Below, piece after piece: positions 43,674-53,264 of a DNA stretch of 64,000 nt. A program made the position numbers and the translations under genes. Origin of the DNA: Methylobacter sp. Its GTDB lineage: Bacteria; Pseudomonadota; Gammaproteobacteria; Methylococcales; Methylomonadaceae. The notes below the pieces were generated by a model that made no database searches, had not been told where the DNA came from, and saw nothing but the letters and a program-made list of their open reading frames with translations. The DNA lies in contig JAUYMY010000017.1 of NCBI GenBank assembly GCA_030699385.1, positions 47,797-111,796 on the forward strand, given 5' to 3'. Within the stretch, counting starts at the first letter, position 1, and each line of letters begins with the position of its first letter.

Positions 43674-44867
43674 ATGAACAAACAAATCTACCCGCTATTG
43701 CTCGCCCAATTCCTGTCTGCGTTTGCCGATAACGCGGTCTTGTTCACCGTGATTGCGATGGTGATGCAGTCGGCGCAGTTGCCTAGCTGGTATGTTCCGG
43801 CTTTGCAAAGTATGTTTCTGATTGCTTTTGTGCTGTTGGCGCCGTGGGTGGGGGGCTTTGCCGATCATTACCCTAAATCCCGCGTATTGATTATTGCCAA
43901 TTTGATTAAGGCGGCGGGAGCTGTGCTATTGCTGTGTCATGTTGAGCCGCTGATTGCTTATTGTGTGGTTGGCATTGGCGCGGCTCTTTACAGTCCGGCC
44001 AAATATGGCATTTTGCCTGAGTTGGCCGGACATGAGTTTTTGGTGAAAGCCAATAGCTGGATTGAAGGCTCGACTATTTTGGCCATCTTATTGGGCATGG
44101 TGGTTGGCGCTAAGGTGGCGGATGCTTCGATAGTGTGGGCGTTGGGCGGAACTATCGCCATGTTTATCGTCTCGGCGTTGATTACGCTGGCGTTGCCTGC
44201 TCAAGTCTTGGCCTATAAGGCTATTCCCGGCTCCAAGATTGTTATTTTCTGGCGGCAAATCGGCTCGTTTTTTATTACCCCGCGCTCACGTTTCGCCATT
44301 TTGGGCGGCTCTTTGTTTTGGGCGGCGGCGGCAACATTAAGGGTGATTCTGGTGGTGTGGGCACCGCTGGTTTTATTGTCCAAAAACGCCACCGAAATTG
44401 CCGAACTGACCTTGTTTCTCGCCATCGGTATTGTAGTCGGCTCGGCTTTGGTGCCCCGCTTGATTCCGCTGGAGCATTTGCGCCGCGCCAGAATCCCCGC
44501 TTATTTAATGGCGGTCTTTATTGTGGTGTTGAGTGTGACCGGCACTATTTGGCTGGCGCGTTTAAACCTGTTTTTTATTGGCATGATGGGTGGGATGTTT
44601 ATCGTTCCGGTAAATGCAGCGCTACAGGAATTAGGGCAGCAAAGTATAGGTAGCGGCAGTGCCGTGGCGTTGCAGGGTTTTTTTCAAAATCTGGCTATGC
44701 TGCTGGCGGTAGGTGGCTATACTTTTGCTGCGGCACACGAGGTAGACCCTGTGCTGGCTATGCTGGTGCTGGGTGTCTTGGTATTTGGCGCCACATTTCT
44801 GGTATCGTTGCATTTGCCTGATAATCCGAGTCCAGATGACGGGCATCAGGATTCAGGGGTTGCATAA
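43674..44867 (+). CDS. lplT: Lysophospholipid transporter LplT
   Basis: LplT is a major-facilitator flippase that moves lysophospholipids inward for re-acylation by Aas. The N-terminus (YPLLLAQFLSAFADNAVLFT) and the motif GIGAALYSPAKYGILPEL are characteristic, and about 12 membrane segments are spread over 397 residues. It lies downstream of aas with a repeat element between them. The start ATG is the first in frame; its Shine-Dalgarno is weak. Confidence 0.92.
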   Translation: MNKQIYPLLLAQFLSAFADNAVLFTVIAMVMQSAQLPSWYVPALQSMFLIAFVLLAPWVGGFADHYPKSRVLIIANLIKAAGAVLLLCHVEPLIAYCVVGIGAALYSPAKYGILPELAGHEFLVKANSWIEGSTILAILLGMVVGAKVADASIVWALGGTIAMFIVSALITLALPAQVLAYKAIPGSKIVIFWRQIGSFFITPRSRFAILGGSLFWAAAATLRVILVVWAPLVLLSKNATEIAELTLFLAIGIVVGSALVPRLIPLEHLRRARIPAYLMAVFIVVLSVTGTIWLARLNLFFIGMMGGMFIVPVNAALQELGQQSIGSGSAVALQGFFQNLAMLLAVGGYTFAAAHEVDPVLAMLVLGVLVFGATFLVSLHLPDNPSPDDGHQDSGVA

Positions 44868-44934
44868 ATAAGCACCCGCGACACTACGACTAATCCATTG
44901 GATGATGGATTACAACAAGATGAGGAAATACATA

Positions 44935-45210
44935 ATGAAGCTGTTTGAACTCGGACAAATAACCATGACACCCTCGGCGATTTCTATCATTGCCAGCTTT
45001 AAGGTGCCTATTGGTGAATTGTTGGATAGGCATGAAAGAGGCGACTACGGCGAAGTATCAGAGGTCGACTGGCGCGAAAACACGCTGGCATTATTGCCCG
45101 AATCAGTGGAAAGGGTGATGTCGGTTTATAACGTCGGCAATCAAAAATTATGGGTGATCACCGATCCGGACAGAAAAGTAACAACGTTATTAACGGAAGC
45201 GGATTTTTAA
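44935..45210 (+). CDS. Small hypothetical protein
   Basis: This 91-residue protein starts MKLFELGQITMTPSAISI; GAGGAAA lies 7 nt before the ATG at 44935, which I prefer to the upstream ATG at 44902. It contains LWVITDPDRKVTTLLTEADF at the C-terminus, which resembles small plasmid- or phage-borne hypothetical proteins. No catalytic or DNA-binding motif is evident. It stands alone between lplT and a large palindromic repeat. Confidence 0.6.
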   Translation: MKLFELGQITMTPSAISIIASFKVPIGELLDRHERGDYGEVSEVDWRENTLALLPESVERVMSVYNVGNQKLWVITDPDRKVTTLLTEADF

Positions 45211-45242
45211 CTGCAGAATATTTAACCGTAGAGTTACGTAAA

Positions 45243-45409
45243 ATATTTAACCGCAGAGTTACGCAGAGTTCAGCGCAGAGTACCGCAGAGTTTTTTTAGT
45301 GGCTATTTTTCAAGGATTGAAATTGATCAGATTTTACAAGTTATTTAACAATGATTCTTTACTCTGCGAGACTCTGCGCCTAACTTTGCGTAACTCTGCG
45401 GTTAAATAT
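45243..45409. repeat. GCAGAG palindromic repeat
   Basis: A 22-nt arm, ATATTTAACCGCAGAGTTAC then GC (45243-45264), is exactly reverse-complemented at 45388-45409. Between them are more GCAGAGT words and their complements. It lies immediately upstream of the ethylene-receptor-like gene. Confidence 0.8.
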
Positions 45410-45448
45410 CCTGCGTTTATACAGCTTCAAAACGGAGTTCAAAACTGA

Positions 45449-48400
45449 ATGTTTACATGGTTTAACAATTTGCTGACTAGCACCAGTGATTTTATGCCTC
45501 ACGGGGCTTGCTATTTATGGTTGCCGTCACTGGTATGGCTGCATGTCATCAGCGATACCCTGATTGCCTTGGCCTACTATTCGATTCCATTTGCCTTGTT
45601 TTATTTTGTCAGAAAACGCGTCGATTTAGCCTATCGCTGGGTGTTTGTGCTGTTTGGCGTGTTTATTTGTTTGTGCGGCACCACTCATTTAATCAGTATC
45701 TGGACAATTTGGCATCCTGATTATTGGTTGGACGGTTGGGTAAAATTGCTCACCGCGCTGGTTTCGATAGCTACCGCCCTACTGATTTGGCCGTTGATTC
45801 CAAAATTGCTACTCCTGCCCAGCCCCCAATCCTTACAAAACAGCAAGACTTATCTGAGTGCTATTTTTGACGCAACACCTGACGCCATGCTGATCAGTGA
45901 TGAACAGGGCATTATTACCATGGCGAATAAGCAGGCTCAGTGCTTATTGGGTTATTCTGTCGATGAACTGTTGGGCTTGTCGATTGAGGCCTTGGTGCCG
46001 CAACGTTTTCGTGATGAACATCCGGCGCTGCGGGCGCGCTTTGCTGCGGCCTCAGAGGCAAGGCCGATGGGCGCAGGGCGGATGGTCAAGGCCTTACGCA
46101 AAGACGGCTCGGAATTGGATGTGGAAATCAGTTTAAGCCCGATTCAAACGGCCCAAGGCTTGTTTTTTGCCAGTGCTCTGCGCGATATTACCGAGCGCAA
46201 ACGGGCCGAGGCTAGCTTGCAGGCCAGTGAGGCGCGTTTTCGCCGGATGGCTAACAGCTCGCCGATTATGATTTGGATTACCGACGCTATCGGCCATCCG
46301 ACCTTTGTTAATCAATCCTGGCTTGATTTTACCGGTCTTGATTCGGCACAAGCCAGCCATGAGGACTGGATCAGTAGCATTCATCCTGATGACCAGAAAA
46401 CTGCTTTTTTGGCCTATTATCAGGACACCGACGCTCATGTTGCCATTAGCACCGAATATCGGCTGCGTAATGCGAAAGGCGAGTGGCGCTGGATTTTAGA
46501 CAAGGGTACGCCGCTGTATGATGAAAACGGCACGTTTAACGGCTATATCGGTTCGGCCATCGACATTACCGAGCGCAGGCAGGCACAGCAACTGTTACAG
46601 GACAAAGAGCGGATGCTGTCCGAATCACAGCGTATTGCCCATATCGGCAGTTGGTCTGTGAATATGATCAGCGGCTGTACCTGTTGGTCGGACGAAATGT
46701 ATCAAATTTATGGCGTTAATCAGCAGGACTTTGAACCCTCCATGAAAGCCATTCTTGACCTGACTTATCCTGATGACCGCGTTGCAGCGAAAAAATGGAT
46801 GAGGGATTGCTGCACCGGCAAGGGGGTGCAGGAACTGGATTTCCGTATTAATCTGCCGGATGGCACGGTTCGTTTTATCCGGGCTAGCGGCGGATTGCAA
46901 TACGATGAAATGGGCAAGGCGATATATATGGTGGGCAGCGCCCAGGATATTAGTGAACGCAAACAAATAGAACTGGATCAGCGTATTGCTGCGGTTGCCT
47001 TTGAATCTCAGGAACCTATTGTTATCACCGATACCGAAAGTATTATTCTGCGCATTAACCAGGCCTTCACCGAATCGACCGGTTACTCGGAAGCCGAGGC
47101 GGTGGGGCAAAAAATAAGCTTACTTAAATCTGGACGTCATAATGCGGATTTTTATGCGGCGATGTGGGACAGCATAAACAGAACCGGGGCGTGGCAAGGA
47201 GAAATCTGGGATCGGCGCAAAAACGGCGAAATTTATCCCAAATGGCTGTCCATTACCGCAGTAAAAGGCGGCGATGGCGTAATCAGTCATTATGTCGGTA
47301 CCCATAGCGACATTACCGAGCGTAAAACCGCCGAAGAGCAGATTAAACAACTGGCTTTTTATGATCCGCTGACCCAGCTGCCCAACCGCCGTTTGTTGCA
47401 GGAACGCCTGAAACACGGCATTAACGTGGAGCGGCGCGAGGGTAAGCAGATGGGCTTGTTGATGTTGGATTTGGATCGTTTTAAAGCCGTTAACGACAGT
47501 TTGGGTCATCTGGCCGGTGATGAATTGTTGTTGCAAGTTGCGACCCGCATCACAGCTAGAACGCGCGATGTCGATTTGGTGGCGCGTTTGGGCGGGGACG
47601 AATTTGTCGTATTGCTGGAAGATATTGCCCAGCCGGAAGATGCCGCACGGATCGCCAAAGAAATTATTACTGACTTATCTCGGCCTTTTTGTCTGCCTCA
47701 GAATGACAATGTCCTGATTGGTGTCAGCATTGGTATCAGTTTGTACCCGCAACACGGCGACACCCCTGAGGCCTTGATGGATCATGCTGATGCCGCCCTG
47801 TATCAGGCTAAAGATGCGGGACGCGGCTGTTTTGCTTATTTTTCAGAAGATCTGACCTTGGCCGCGCGTGAGCGTATTGAGCTGGAAACCCGCTTGCGTC
47901 GGGCGATTGAGCAGCACGAACTGCGTATGTTTTATCAACCGCAAGTGGATATTGTCAGCGGTCGTATTGTCGGTGCCGAGGCTTTGGTGCGTTGGCAAGA
48001 CCCGCTTGAAGGCTTGATTTCGCCGCTCCGTTTTATTCCTATCGCCGAAGAAACCGGCCTGATTCTTCCGCTGGGTGAATGGGTATTGCGGGAAACTTGT
48101 CGTCAAGGCCGGGCATGGTTGGATGAAGGTTTGCCGCCGATAACCTTGGCGGTCAATGTGTCGGCCTATCAACTGCGGCGTAGCGATATTTGCACCTTGG
48201 TGGCGGAGATTTTAAATGAAAGCGGTTTTCCCGCTAAACAACTGGAATTGGAAATAACCGAAAGCGGTTTAATGGAAAATCAGGATAATGCCACCCAGAT
48301 TCTGAGTTGTTTGCGGAGTTTGGGTATTCGCCTAGCGATTGACGATTTTGGCACAGGTTATTCGTCGTTGGCTTATCTTAAGCATTTTCCGCTGGATCTG

Positions 48401-48637
48401 TTGAAAATCGATAAGCGTTTTATCGATGATATTCCGCATTTGCAGGACGATATGGAAATTACCGCCACCATTATTGCCATGGGCCATATTTTGGGCTTTA
48501 AGGTCTTGGCTGAAGGCGTGGAAACAGCTGAGCAACTGGCCTTTTTACAGGAAAAAGGCTGCGATATGTATCAAGGCTATATCAAAAGCAAGCCGTTGCC
48601 GAGTGACGAATTTATTGGTTTGTTGCGTGGGCAATAA
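45449..48637 (+). CDS. Ethylene-receptor-like PAS-GGDEF-EAL c-di-GMP protein
   Basis: Residues 1 to about 130 match the membrane sensor of plant and cyanobacterial ethylene receptors: WLHVISDTLIALAYYSIP, FICLCGTTHLISIW and KLLTALVSIATAL. Asp36, Tyr43, Ile73, Cys76 and His80 have exactly the spacing of ETR1 Asp25, Tyr32, Ile62, Cys65 and His69, the copper and ethylene site. Four PAS domains follow (about 138-628). GGDEF is intact at 715-719 with an RDVD inhibitory site five residues before it. EAL is intact at 844-846, with DDFGTGYSSL and EGVET. Both synthesis and hydrolysis of c-di-GMP are possible. GGAG lies 11 nt before the ATG. Confidence 0.9.
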   Translation: MFTWFNNLLTSTSDFMPHGACYLWLPSLVWLHVISDTLIALAYYSIPFALFYFVRKRVDLAYRWVFVLFGVFICLCGTTHLISIWTIWHPDYWLDGWVKLLTALVSIATALLIWPLIPKLLLLPSPQSLQNSKTYLSAIFDATPDAMLISDEQGIITMANKQAQCLLGYSVDELLGLSIEALVPQRFRDEHPALRARFAAASEARPMGAGRMVKALRKDGSELDVEISLSPIQTAQGLFFASALRDITERKRAEASLQASEARFRRMANSSPIMIWITDAIGHPTFVNQSWLDFTGLDSAQASHEDWISSIHPDDQKTAFLAYYQDTDAHVAISTEYRLRNAKGEWRWILDKGTPLYDENGTFNGYIGSAIDITERRQAQQLLQDKERMLSESQRIAHIGSWSVNMISGCTCWSDEMYQIYGVNQQDFEPSMKAILDLTYPDDRVAAKKWMRDCCTGKGVQELDFRINLPDGTVRFIRASGGLQYDEMGKAIYMVGSAQDISERKQIELDQRIAAVAFESQEPIVITDTESIILRINQAFTESTGYSEAEAVGQKISLLKSGRHNADFYAAMWDSINRTGAWQGEIWDRRKNGEIYPKWLSITAVKGGDGVISHYVGTHSDITERKTAEEQIKQLAFYDPLTQLPNRRLLQERLKHGINVERREGKQMGLLMLDLDRFKAVNDSLGHLAGDELLLQVATRITARTRDVDLVARLGGDEFVVLLEDIAQPEDAARIAKEIITDLSRPFCLPQNDNVLIGVSIGISLYPQHGDTPEALMDHADAALYQAKDAGRGCFAYFSEDLTLAARERIELETRLRRAIEQHELRMFYQPQVDIVSGRIVGAEALVRWQDPLEGLISPLRFIPIAEETGLILPLGEWVLRETCRQGRAWLDEGLPPITLAVNVSAYQLRRSDICTLVAEILNESGFPAKQLELEITESGLMENQDNATQILSCLRSLGIRLAIDDFGTGYSSLAYLKHFPLDLLKIDKRFIDDIPHLQDDMEITATIIAMGHILGFKVLAEGVETAEQLAFLQEKGCDMYQGYIKSKPLPSDEFIGLLRGQ

Positions 48638-48939
48638 AATACTGGCTTTTCTGGTTATCACGCGTTGTACTCCTCGTTATACACAAGTGTTTTCATCATG
48701 CTTTGGTTCACCGTTTTAAGCGTTTTGGAACGAGTGCAAATGGATAAAAGTTGTGGGAGCGGTCACCCGGCCGCGAACAGCGCACGATTGTTCGCGGCCG
48801 GGTGGCCGCTCCCACAATTTGTGTAAAGACAAGCGCGGTGCGAGGGAAGGCATAAATGGGAATGAGAAAATACGTATTTCGGAAATAGTCTAAGCACTTA
48901 ACGAAAAAAAATCATAGCCAGGACAACATAATAATAACA
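48638..48939. other. Intergenic region between the two GGDEF-EAL genes
   Basis: These 302 nt hold the GTGGGAGCGG palindrome at 48751-48817 and, near 48884, ACGTATTTCGGAAATAGTCT, a relic of the end of the CACGAA element. No gene or clear promoter is visible. Confidence 0.5.
48751..48817. repeat. GTGGGAGCGG palindrome, copy A
   Basis: TTGTGGGAGCGGTCACCCGG then CCGCGAACA faces its near-perfect complement across the 9-nt loop GCGCACGAT, giving a 29-bp stem. Two further copies occur at 56873 and 63947. Confidence 0.88.
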
Positions 48940-51888
48940 ATGATAAATATCCAGATGTCCCAACTGCTAAAGCCGCTCGGCCTGGCAGCGGTTTATGCGC
49001 TGCTAGGCTGGCTTGTGTACGCCTGTTGTTCCGGCAATGCGGTTGTCAGTATTATTTGGCTACCGGCCGGAGTGGCGTTGTCGGCGCTGTTGTTAGGTGG
49101 CAATCGCTATGCCGGCGGCGTCTTTATTGGCGCGTTATTGATTAATCTGGTCATGATCGATTCGTTTGCTGTGGCGGCAGCCATCGCGTTGGGTAATACG
49201 GTGGAAGCGCTGCTGGCGGCCTGGTTATTGAAGCGTGGCGACGATTTTCAACAAGCCGCGTTATCGATGCACGGCTATTTGTGGCTGCTGACAGTTAGCG
49301 GTATCGCCAGTGCCATAGCGGCATTGTCAGGAACGGCAACGCTGGTTTTTTTCGGGTTGTTGAGTGGGGACAATTTTTTTAGGGAGCTGGGTTATTGGTG
49401 GATGGGGGATACCTTGGGTATTATCCTGATGACCCCGCTGATTTTGGTCTGGCGAACACTACCCGATAACCTGCTCAAGCCTAAACGTTTGGCCGAGTTT
49501 ATGCTGTTGTTAGTGCTAACGGTTGTGGTCGGCCAAGTCGTTTTTATGGGGTGGTTGCAAGATACCGTGGGCTCTCTCAGTAAAGGTTACTGGATGTTTT
49601 TGGTTATGACCTTGGTGGCGGTGCGCCTGGAAACCCACGGCGTTGTGCTGATATTGGTGATGTCGGCGTTTATGGGATTACTGGGCGCGCAGCAGGGAAC
49701 CGGCTTTTTCGCTCAGGATATGGCGCAAACCTATTTGGCCAATTATTGGTTTTTTATGCTGATACTGTCCTTGGCCGGGATGACGCTGGCTACCTATTTC
49801 GTTGCCCGTCGGCAAGTCGAGCGCAAACTGGTGGCAAAAGAACTGTATCAGCGCGATATTTTTAATGCCACCCCCGATGCCATGCTGATTAGCGACAAGC
49901 AAGGCATTATTACTCAGGTTAACCAACAAGCCGAATTGCTGCTGGGTTATAAATTGGGCGAACTGCTTGGGCAGTCGATTGAGGTTTTGATACCTGAAGG
50001 TTTCCGGCCCAAACATCCTGAGTTGCACGCCAAATTTGTTGCGGCGCCGGTTGCCAGGCCGTTGAGAGGCGGGCGTTCGGTCAAGGCGCGACGTAAAGAC
50101 GGCAGCGTTTTTGATGTTGACATCAGTGTCAGTCCGATTAAAACCGAGCAAGGGTTGTTTTTTGCCAGCGCCCTGCGCGATGTCACCCTGACTAAACAGG
50201 CGGAGGAGCGCCTGCGCGTTGCCGCCATTGCTTTTGAGTCGAATGAGCCGATGGTCATTACCGATGCGGCGAGCATTATTTTACAAGTCAACCATGCTTT
50301 TACCGAATCCACCGGCTATAGCAAGGAAGAGGCGGTGGGGCAGCGGGTAGGGATGCTTAAATCGGGCCGTCATGACGAGGCTTTCTATGCCGAGATGTGG
50401 GCGAGCATAGAACGTGACGGTACTTGGCAAGGGGAAATTTGGGATAGGCGTAAAAATGGCGAAATTTACCCCAAGTGGCTGATTATTTCGGTGGTCAAAG
50501 GCGATAATGGCGAAGTCACCCATTATGTCGGCACCCATATCGACATTACCGAGCGTAAGGCGGCCGAAGAGCAAATCAAACAACTGGCGTTTTATGATCC
50601 GCTGACCCAATTGCCCAACCGCCGGCTGTTGCAGGAACGGCTGAAACACAGCATTGATGTGGAGCGGCGCGACGGCAAACAGCTGGCCTTATTGATGCTG
50701 GATTTGGATCGCTTTAAAGCCGTTAACGACAGCCTGGGCCATTTGGCCGGCGACGAATTACTGCAACAAGTGGCGACCAGAATTACTACGCGCTTGCGTG
50801 ATGTCGATATGGTTGCTCGCTTGGGTGGCGATGAATTTGTCATCTTGCTGGAAGACATTGCTCATCCTGAAGATGCCGCACGCGTCGCTGAAGAAATTAT
50901 TGCCGAATTAAGCCGGCTTTTTTGTTTGGCCCAGAACGAGGAAGTTCAAATTGGCGCCAGTATCGGCATTAGCTTGTATCCGCAACACGGTGACAGTCCG
51001 GAGCTGTTGATGGATCATGCCGATGCCGCGCTGTATCAGGCGAAAGATGCCGGTCGCGGTTGTTTTGCCTATTTTTCCGAAGACCTGACGCTGGTTGCGC
51101 GTGAACGCATTGCTTTGGAATCGCGTTTACGCAGAGCCATAGAACAGGGCGATTTACGGGTTTTTTACCAGCCGCAAATGGACATCATTAACGGTCGCAT
51201 CGTCGGTGCCGAGGCTTTGGTGCGTTGGCAAGATCCGGTTGAAGGCTTGATTCCACCGTTCCGCTTTATCCCTATTGCCGAAGAAACCGGACTGATTATC
51301 GCGATTGGCGAATGGGTATTGCGGGAAACCTGTAGGCAGGGTCGGGCATGGCTCGATGCAGGCTTGCCGTCGTTGACGCTGGCGGTTAATGTGTCGCCGC
51401 ATCAGTTCCGGCGCGGCGACATTTGTGCCTTAGTGGCAAGGGTGTTAAGTGAAACCGGTTTTCCGGCTAGGCAACTGGAGTTGGAAATAACCGAAAGCGG
51501 CTTAATGGATAATCAGGATAATGCGTCCGCTATTCTCAAAGATTTGCGTAAACAGGGTATTCGGCTGGCGATTGACGATTTTGGCACCGGTTATTCCTCA
51601 TTGGCTTACCTGAAGCATTTTCCGCTCGATCTGTTGAAAATCGACAAGAGCTTTATTGATGATATTCCCCATTTGCAGGACGACATGGAAATTGCCGCCA
51701 CTATTATTGCGATGGGCCATATTTTAGGCTTTAAAGTCTTGGCTGAAGGTGTCGAAACTCTCGCGCAACTCGAATTTTTGCAGGAAAAAGGCTGTGATAG
51801 TTATCAAGGTTATATCAAAAGCAAACCGATACCGGCGGAAGAGTTTGCCCAGTTATTGCTCGATCAACAGCGTGAGATAGATTTATGA
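48940..51888 (+). CDS. MASE1-PAS-PAS-GGDEF-EAL c-di-GMP protein
   Basis: The N-terminal 290 residues are a MASE1 multi-span sensor (SIIWLPAGVALSALLLGG is diagnostic). Two PAS domains follow (about 297-540), then GGDEF at 629-633 with an RDVD inhibitory site and EAL at 758-760; DDFGTGYSSLAYLK and EGVET are intact. From the first PAS onward it is a close paralogue of the protein encoded upstream, but it lacks two of that protein's PAS domains and has a different sensor. The start is uncertain: ATG 48940 has no close Shine-Dalgarno and ATG 48955 is possible. Confidence 0.92.
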   Translation: MINIQMSQLLKPLGLAAVYALLGWLVYACCSGNAVVSIIWLPAGVALSALLLGGNRYAGGVFIGALLINLVMIDSFAVAAAIALGNTVEALLAAWLLKRGDDFQQAALSMHGYLWLLTVSGIASAIAALSGTATLVFFGLLSGDNFFRELGYWWMGDTLGIILMTPLILVWRTLPDNLLKPKRLAEFMLLLVLTVVVGQVVFMGWLQDTVGSLSKGYWMFLVMTLVAVRLETHGVVLILVMSAFMGLLGAQQGTGFFAQDMAQTYLANYWFFMLILSLAGMTLATYFVARRQVERKLVAKELYQRDIFNATPDAMLISDKQGIITQVNQQAELLLGYKLGELLGQSIEVLIPEGFRPKHPELHAKFVAAPVARPLRGGRSVKARRKDGSVFDVDISVSPIKTEQGLFFASALRDVTLTKQAEERLRVAAIAFESNEPMVITDAASIILQVNHAFTESTGYSKEEAVGQRVGMLKSGRHDEAFYAEMWASIERDGTWQGEIWDRRKNGEIYPKWLIISVVKGDNGEVTHYVGTHIDITERKAAEEQIKQLAFYDPLTQLPNRRLLQERLKHSIDVERRDGKQLALLMLDLDRFKAVNDSLGHLAGDELLQQVATRITTRLRDVDMVARLGGDEFVILLEDIAHPEDAARVAEEIIAELSRLFCLAQNEEVQIGASIGISLYPQHGDSPELLMDHADAALYQAKDAGRGCFAYFSEDLTLVARERIALESRLRRAIEQGDLRVFYQPQMDIINGRIVGAEALVRWQDPVEGLIPPFRFIPIAEETGLIIAIGEWVLRETCRQGRAWLDAGLPSLTLAVNVSPHQFRRGDICALVARVLSETGFPARQLELEITESGLMDNQDNASAILKDLRKQGIRLAIDDFGTGYSSLAYLKHFPLDLLKIDKSFIDDIPHLQDDMEIAATIIAMGHILGFKVLAEGVETLAQLEFLQEKGCDSYQGYIKSKPIPAEEFAQLLLDQQREIDL

Positions 51889-52010
51889 CATTACATTTTA
51901 TGTTCTCATGCGACTGATTGTATGGGTTGCGGGACGCGGCAATTATTTCAGACAAAAGGCTGACAATTCTTTATCATAGCGGCCTTTTAAACGACGAAAA
52001 AGGTTTTATC

Positions 52011-52490
52011 ATGCAAGTTGCTGACAATATGGCTGTTTCATTTCACTATACTTTGACCAACGATGGCGGCGAAGTGCTGGATAGTTCAATAGGTGATGAT
52101 GCCTTGGTTTATCTGCACGGCACTGGAAATATCATTCCCGGTTTGGAAGAGGCTTTACTCGGTAAGGCGGTGGGCGAGAAGTTTAATGTGCGCGTTGCGG
52201 CTAAAGACGCTTATGGCGAACAAAATGACGAGATGATTCAGGTCATTCCGCGTGCGATGTTTGAAGGCATTGACGAGCTTGAGGTGGGCATGATGTTCCA
52301 CGCCGATGTCAGTTCCGGTTCCGGCGAAGTGACTATCGTTAATATTGATGGCGATGATGTGACTATCGACGGTAATCATCCGCTGGCAGGCGTGGATTTG
52401 ACCTTTGATGTCGAAGTTGTCGATGTTAGACCGGCGACTGAAGAGGAACTGGCGCACGGGCATATTCATGGCGCAGGTTGCCATCATTAA
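52011..52490 (+). CDS. slyD: FKBP-type peptidyl-prolyl isomerase SlyD
   Basis: SlyD is a cytosolic prolyl isomerase, chaperone and nickel binder. The FKBP part is split by the IF (insert-in-flap) domain: GTGNIIPGLEEALLGKAVGE, then KDAYGEQNDEMIQVIPR, and GNHPLAGVDLTFDVEVVDVR. The short C-terminal tail HGHIHGAGCHH is the metal-binding part, shorter than in E. coli. AAAAAGG precedes the ATG at 52011; the frame is open further upstream without support. In E. coli SlyD aids HypB nickel insertion, relevant to the hyp genes at 23 kb. Confidence 0.93.
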   Translation: MQVADNMAVSFHYTLTNDGGEVLDSSIGDDALVYLHGTGNIIPGLEEALLGKAVGEKFNVRVAAKDAYGEQNDEMIQVIPRAMFEGIDELEVGMMFHADVSSGSGEVTIVNIDGDDVTIDGNHPLAGVDLTFDVEVVDVRPATEEELAHGHIHGAGCHH

Positions 52491-52500
52491 TTGGGTGGCG

Positions 52501-52523
52501 CTGAGCGGAAAATATCCGCTCAG
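52501..52523. terminator. Hairpin between convergent slyD and MTI phosphorylase
   Basis: CTGAGCGGA (52501-52509) and TCCGCTCAG (52515-52523) form a 9-bp stem with loop AAATA, flanked by a further GC/GC match. No long T run is present on either strand. Confidence 0.5.
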
Positions 52524-52532
52524 TGCTATATT

Positions 52533-53261
52533 CTAACCGACAAAAGCTTTCAATAATTCAGCGGTGTTCGCCATGCCTTTGTGCAGATGCCGCTCGATTT
52601 CTTCCATAGTGATTTCCCCTTCCGATTTTCCTGCGGCCCAATTGGCGACGACGCTGATCGCGGCATAATCCATGTCCAGTTCCTTGGACAGCGCGGCTTC
52701 CGGCATACCGGTCATGCCGACGAGGTCGCAGCCGTCCCTTTCCATGCGCTCAATTTCTGCAGTGGTTTCCAGGCGCGGGCCCTGGGTGCAGCCGTAAGTG
52801 CCGAGCGGGCTGATTTTGATGTTGGCTTTGGCGGCCGCGCTGATTAGGCGGGCGCGTAAGTTTTGATTGTACGGATAGGTGAAATCGATATGCTGCACCG
52901 TCTCGTCGTCAAAAAAAGTATGCAGCCGGCCATAGCTGTAATCAATAATCTGGTCGGGGATGGCGATATGCGCCGGCGCCATCTCGCTGGTGATGCCGCC
53001 GACTGCAGCCACAGCAATAATCTGCTTGATGCCGAGTTGTTTAAGTCCCCAGATATTGGCCCGGTAATTGATTTTGTGCGGGGCGATGGTATGCGGGTTG
53101 CCATGTCGGGCCAGGAAAATAATCCTACTGCCGTTCAATTCGCCGGTGACAAATTCGGCAGAAGGCGCGCCGTAAGGGGTGTCCAATTGTTCGCGTTTGA
53201 TGATAGTCAAATCGTTCAATTGAGTCAGGCCGGTGCCGCCAATAATAGCCAGTGTGCTCAT
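52533..53261 (-). CDS. S-methyl-5'-thioinosine phosphorylase
   Basis: This purine nucleoside phosphorylase-fold enzyme recycles the methylthio by-product of polyamine synthesis. IIGGTGLTQL, FLARHGNPHTIAPHKINYRA, CTQGPRLET and GMTGMPEAALSKELDMDYA match the Pseudomonas aeruginosa PA3004 type, which prefers methylthioinosine over methylthioadenosine. It is the last gene of an operon nagZ-hpt-this gene; nagZ is likewise next to it in Pseudomonas. Distinguishing inosine from adenosine use needs assay. Confidence 0.85.
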   Translation of the reverse strand: MSTLAIIGGTGLTQLNDLTIIKREQLDTPYGAPSAEFVTGELNGSRIIFLARHGNPHTIAPHKINYRANIWGLKQLGIKQIIAVAAVGGITSEMAPAHIAIPDQIIDYSYGRLHTFFDDETVQHIDFTYPYNQNLRARLISAAAKANIKISPLGTYGCTQGPRLETTAEIERMERDGCDLVGMTGMPEAALSKELDMDYAAISVVANWAAGKSEGEITMEEIERHLHKGMANTAELLKAFVG

Positions 53262-53264
53262 CTT

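Noticed and set aside
45226..45425. CRISPR-like array from repeated GCAGAG words
   Set aside because: The words are short, unevenly spaced and arranged as a palindrome, with no spacers of equal length and no cas genes.
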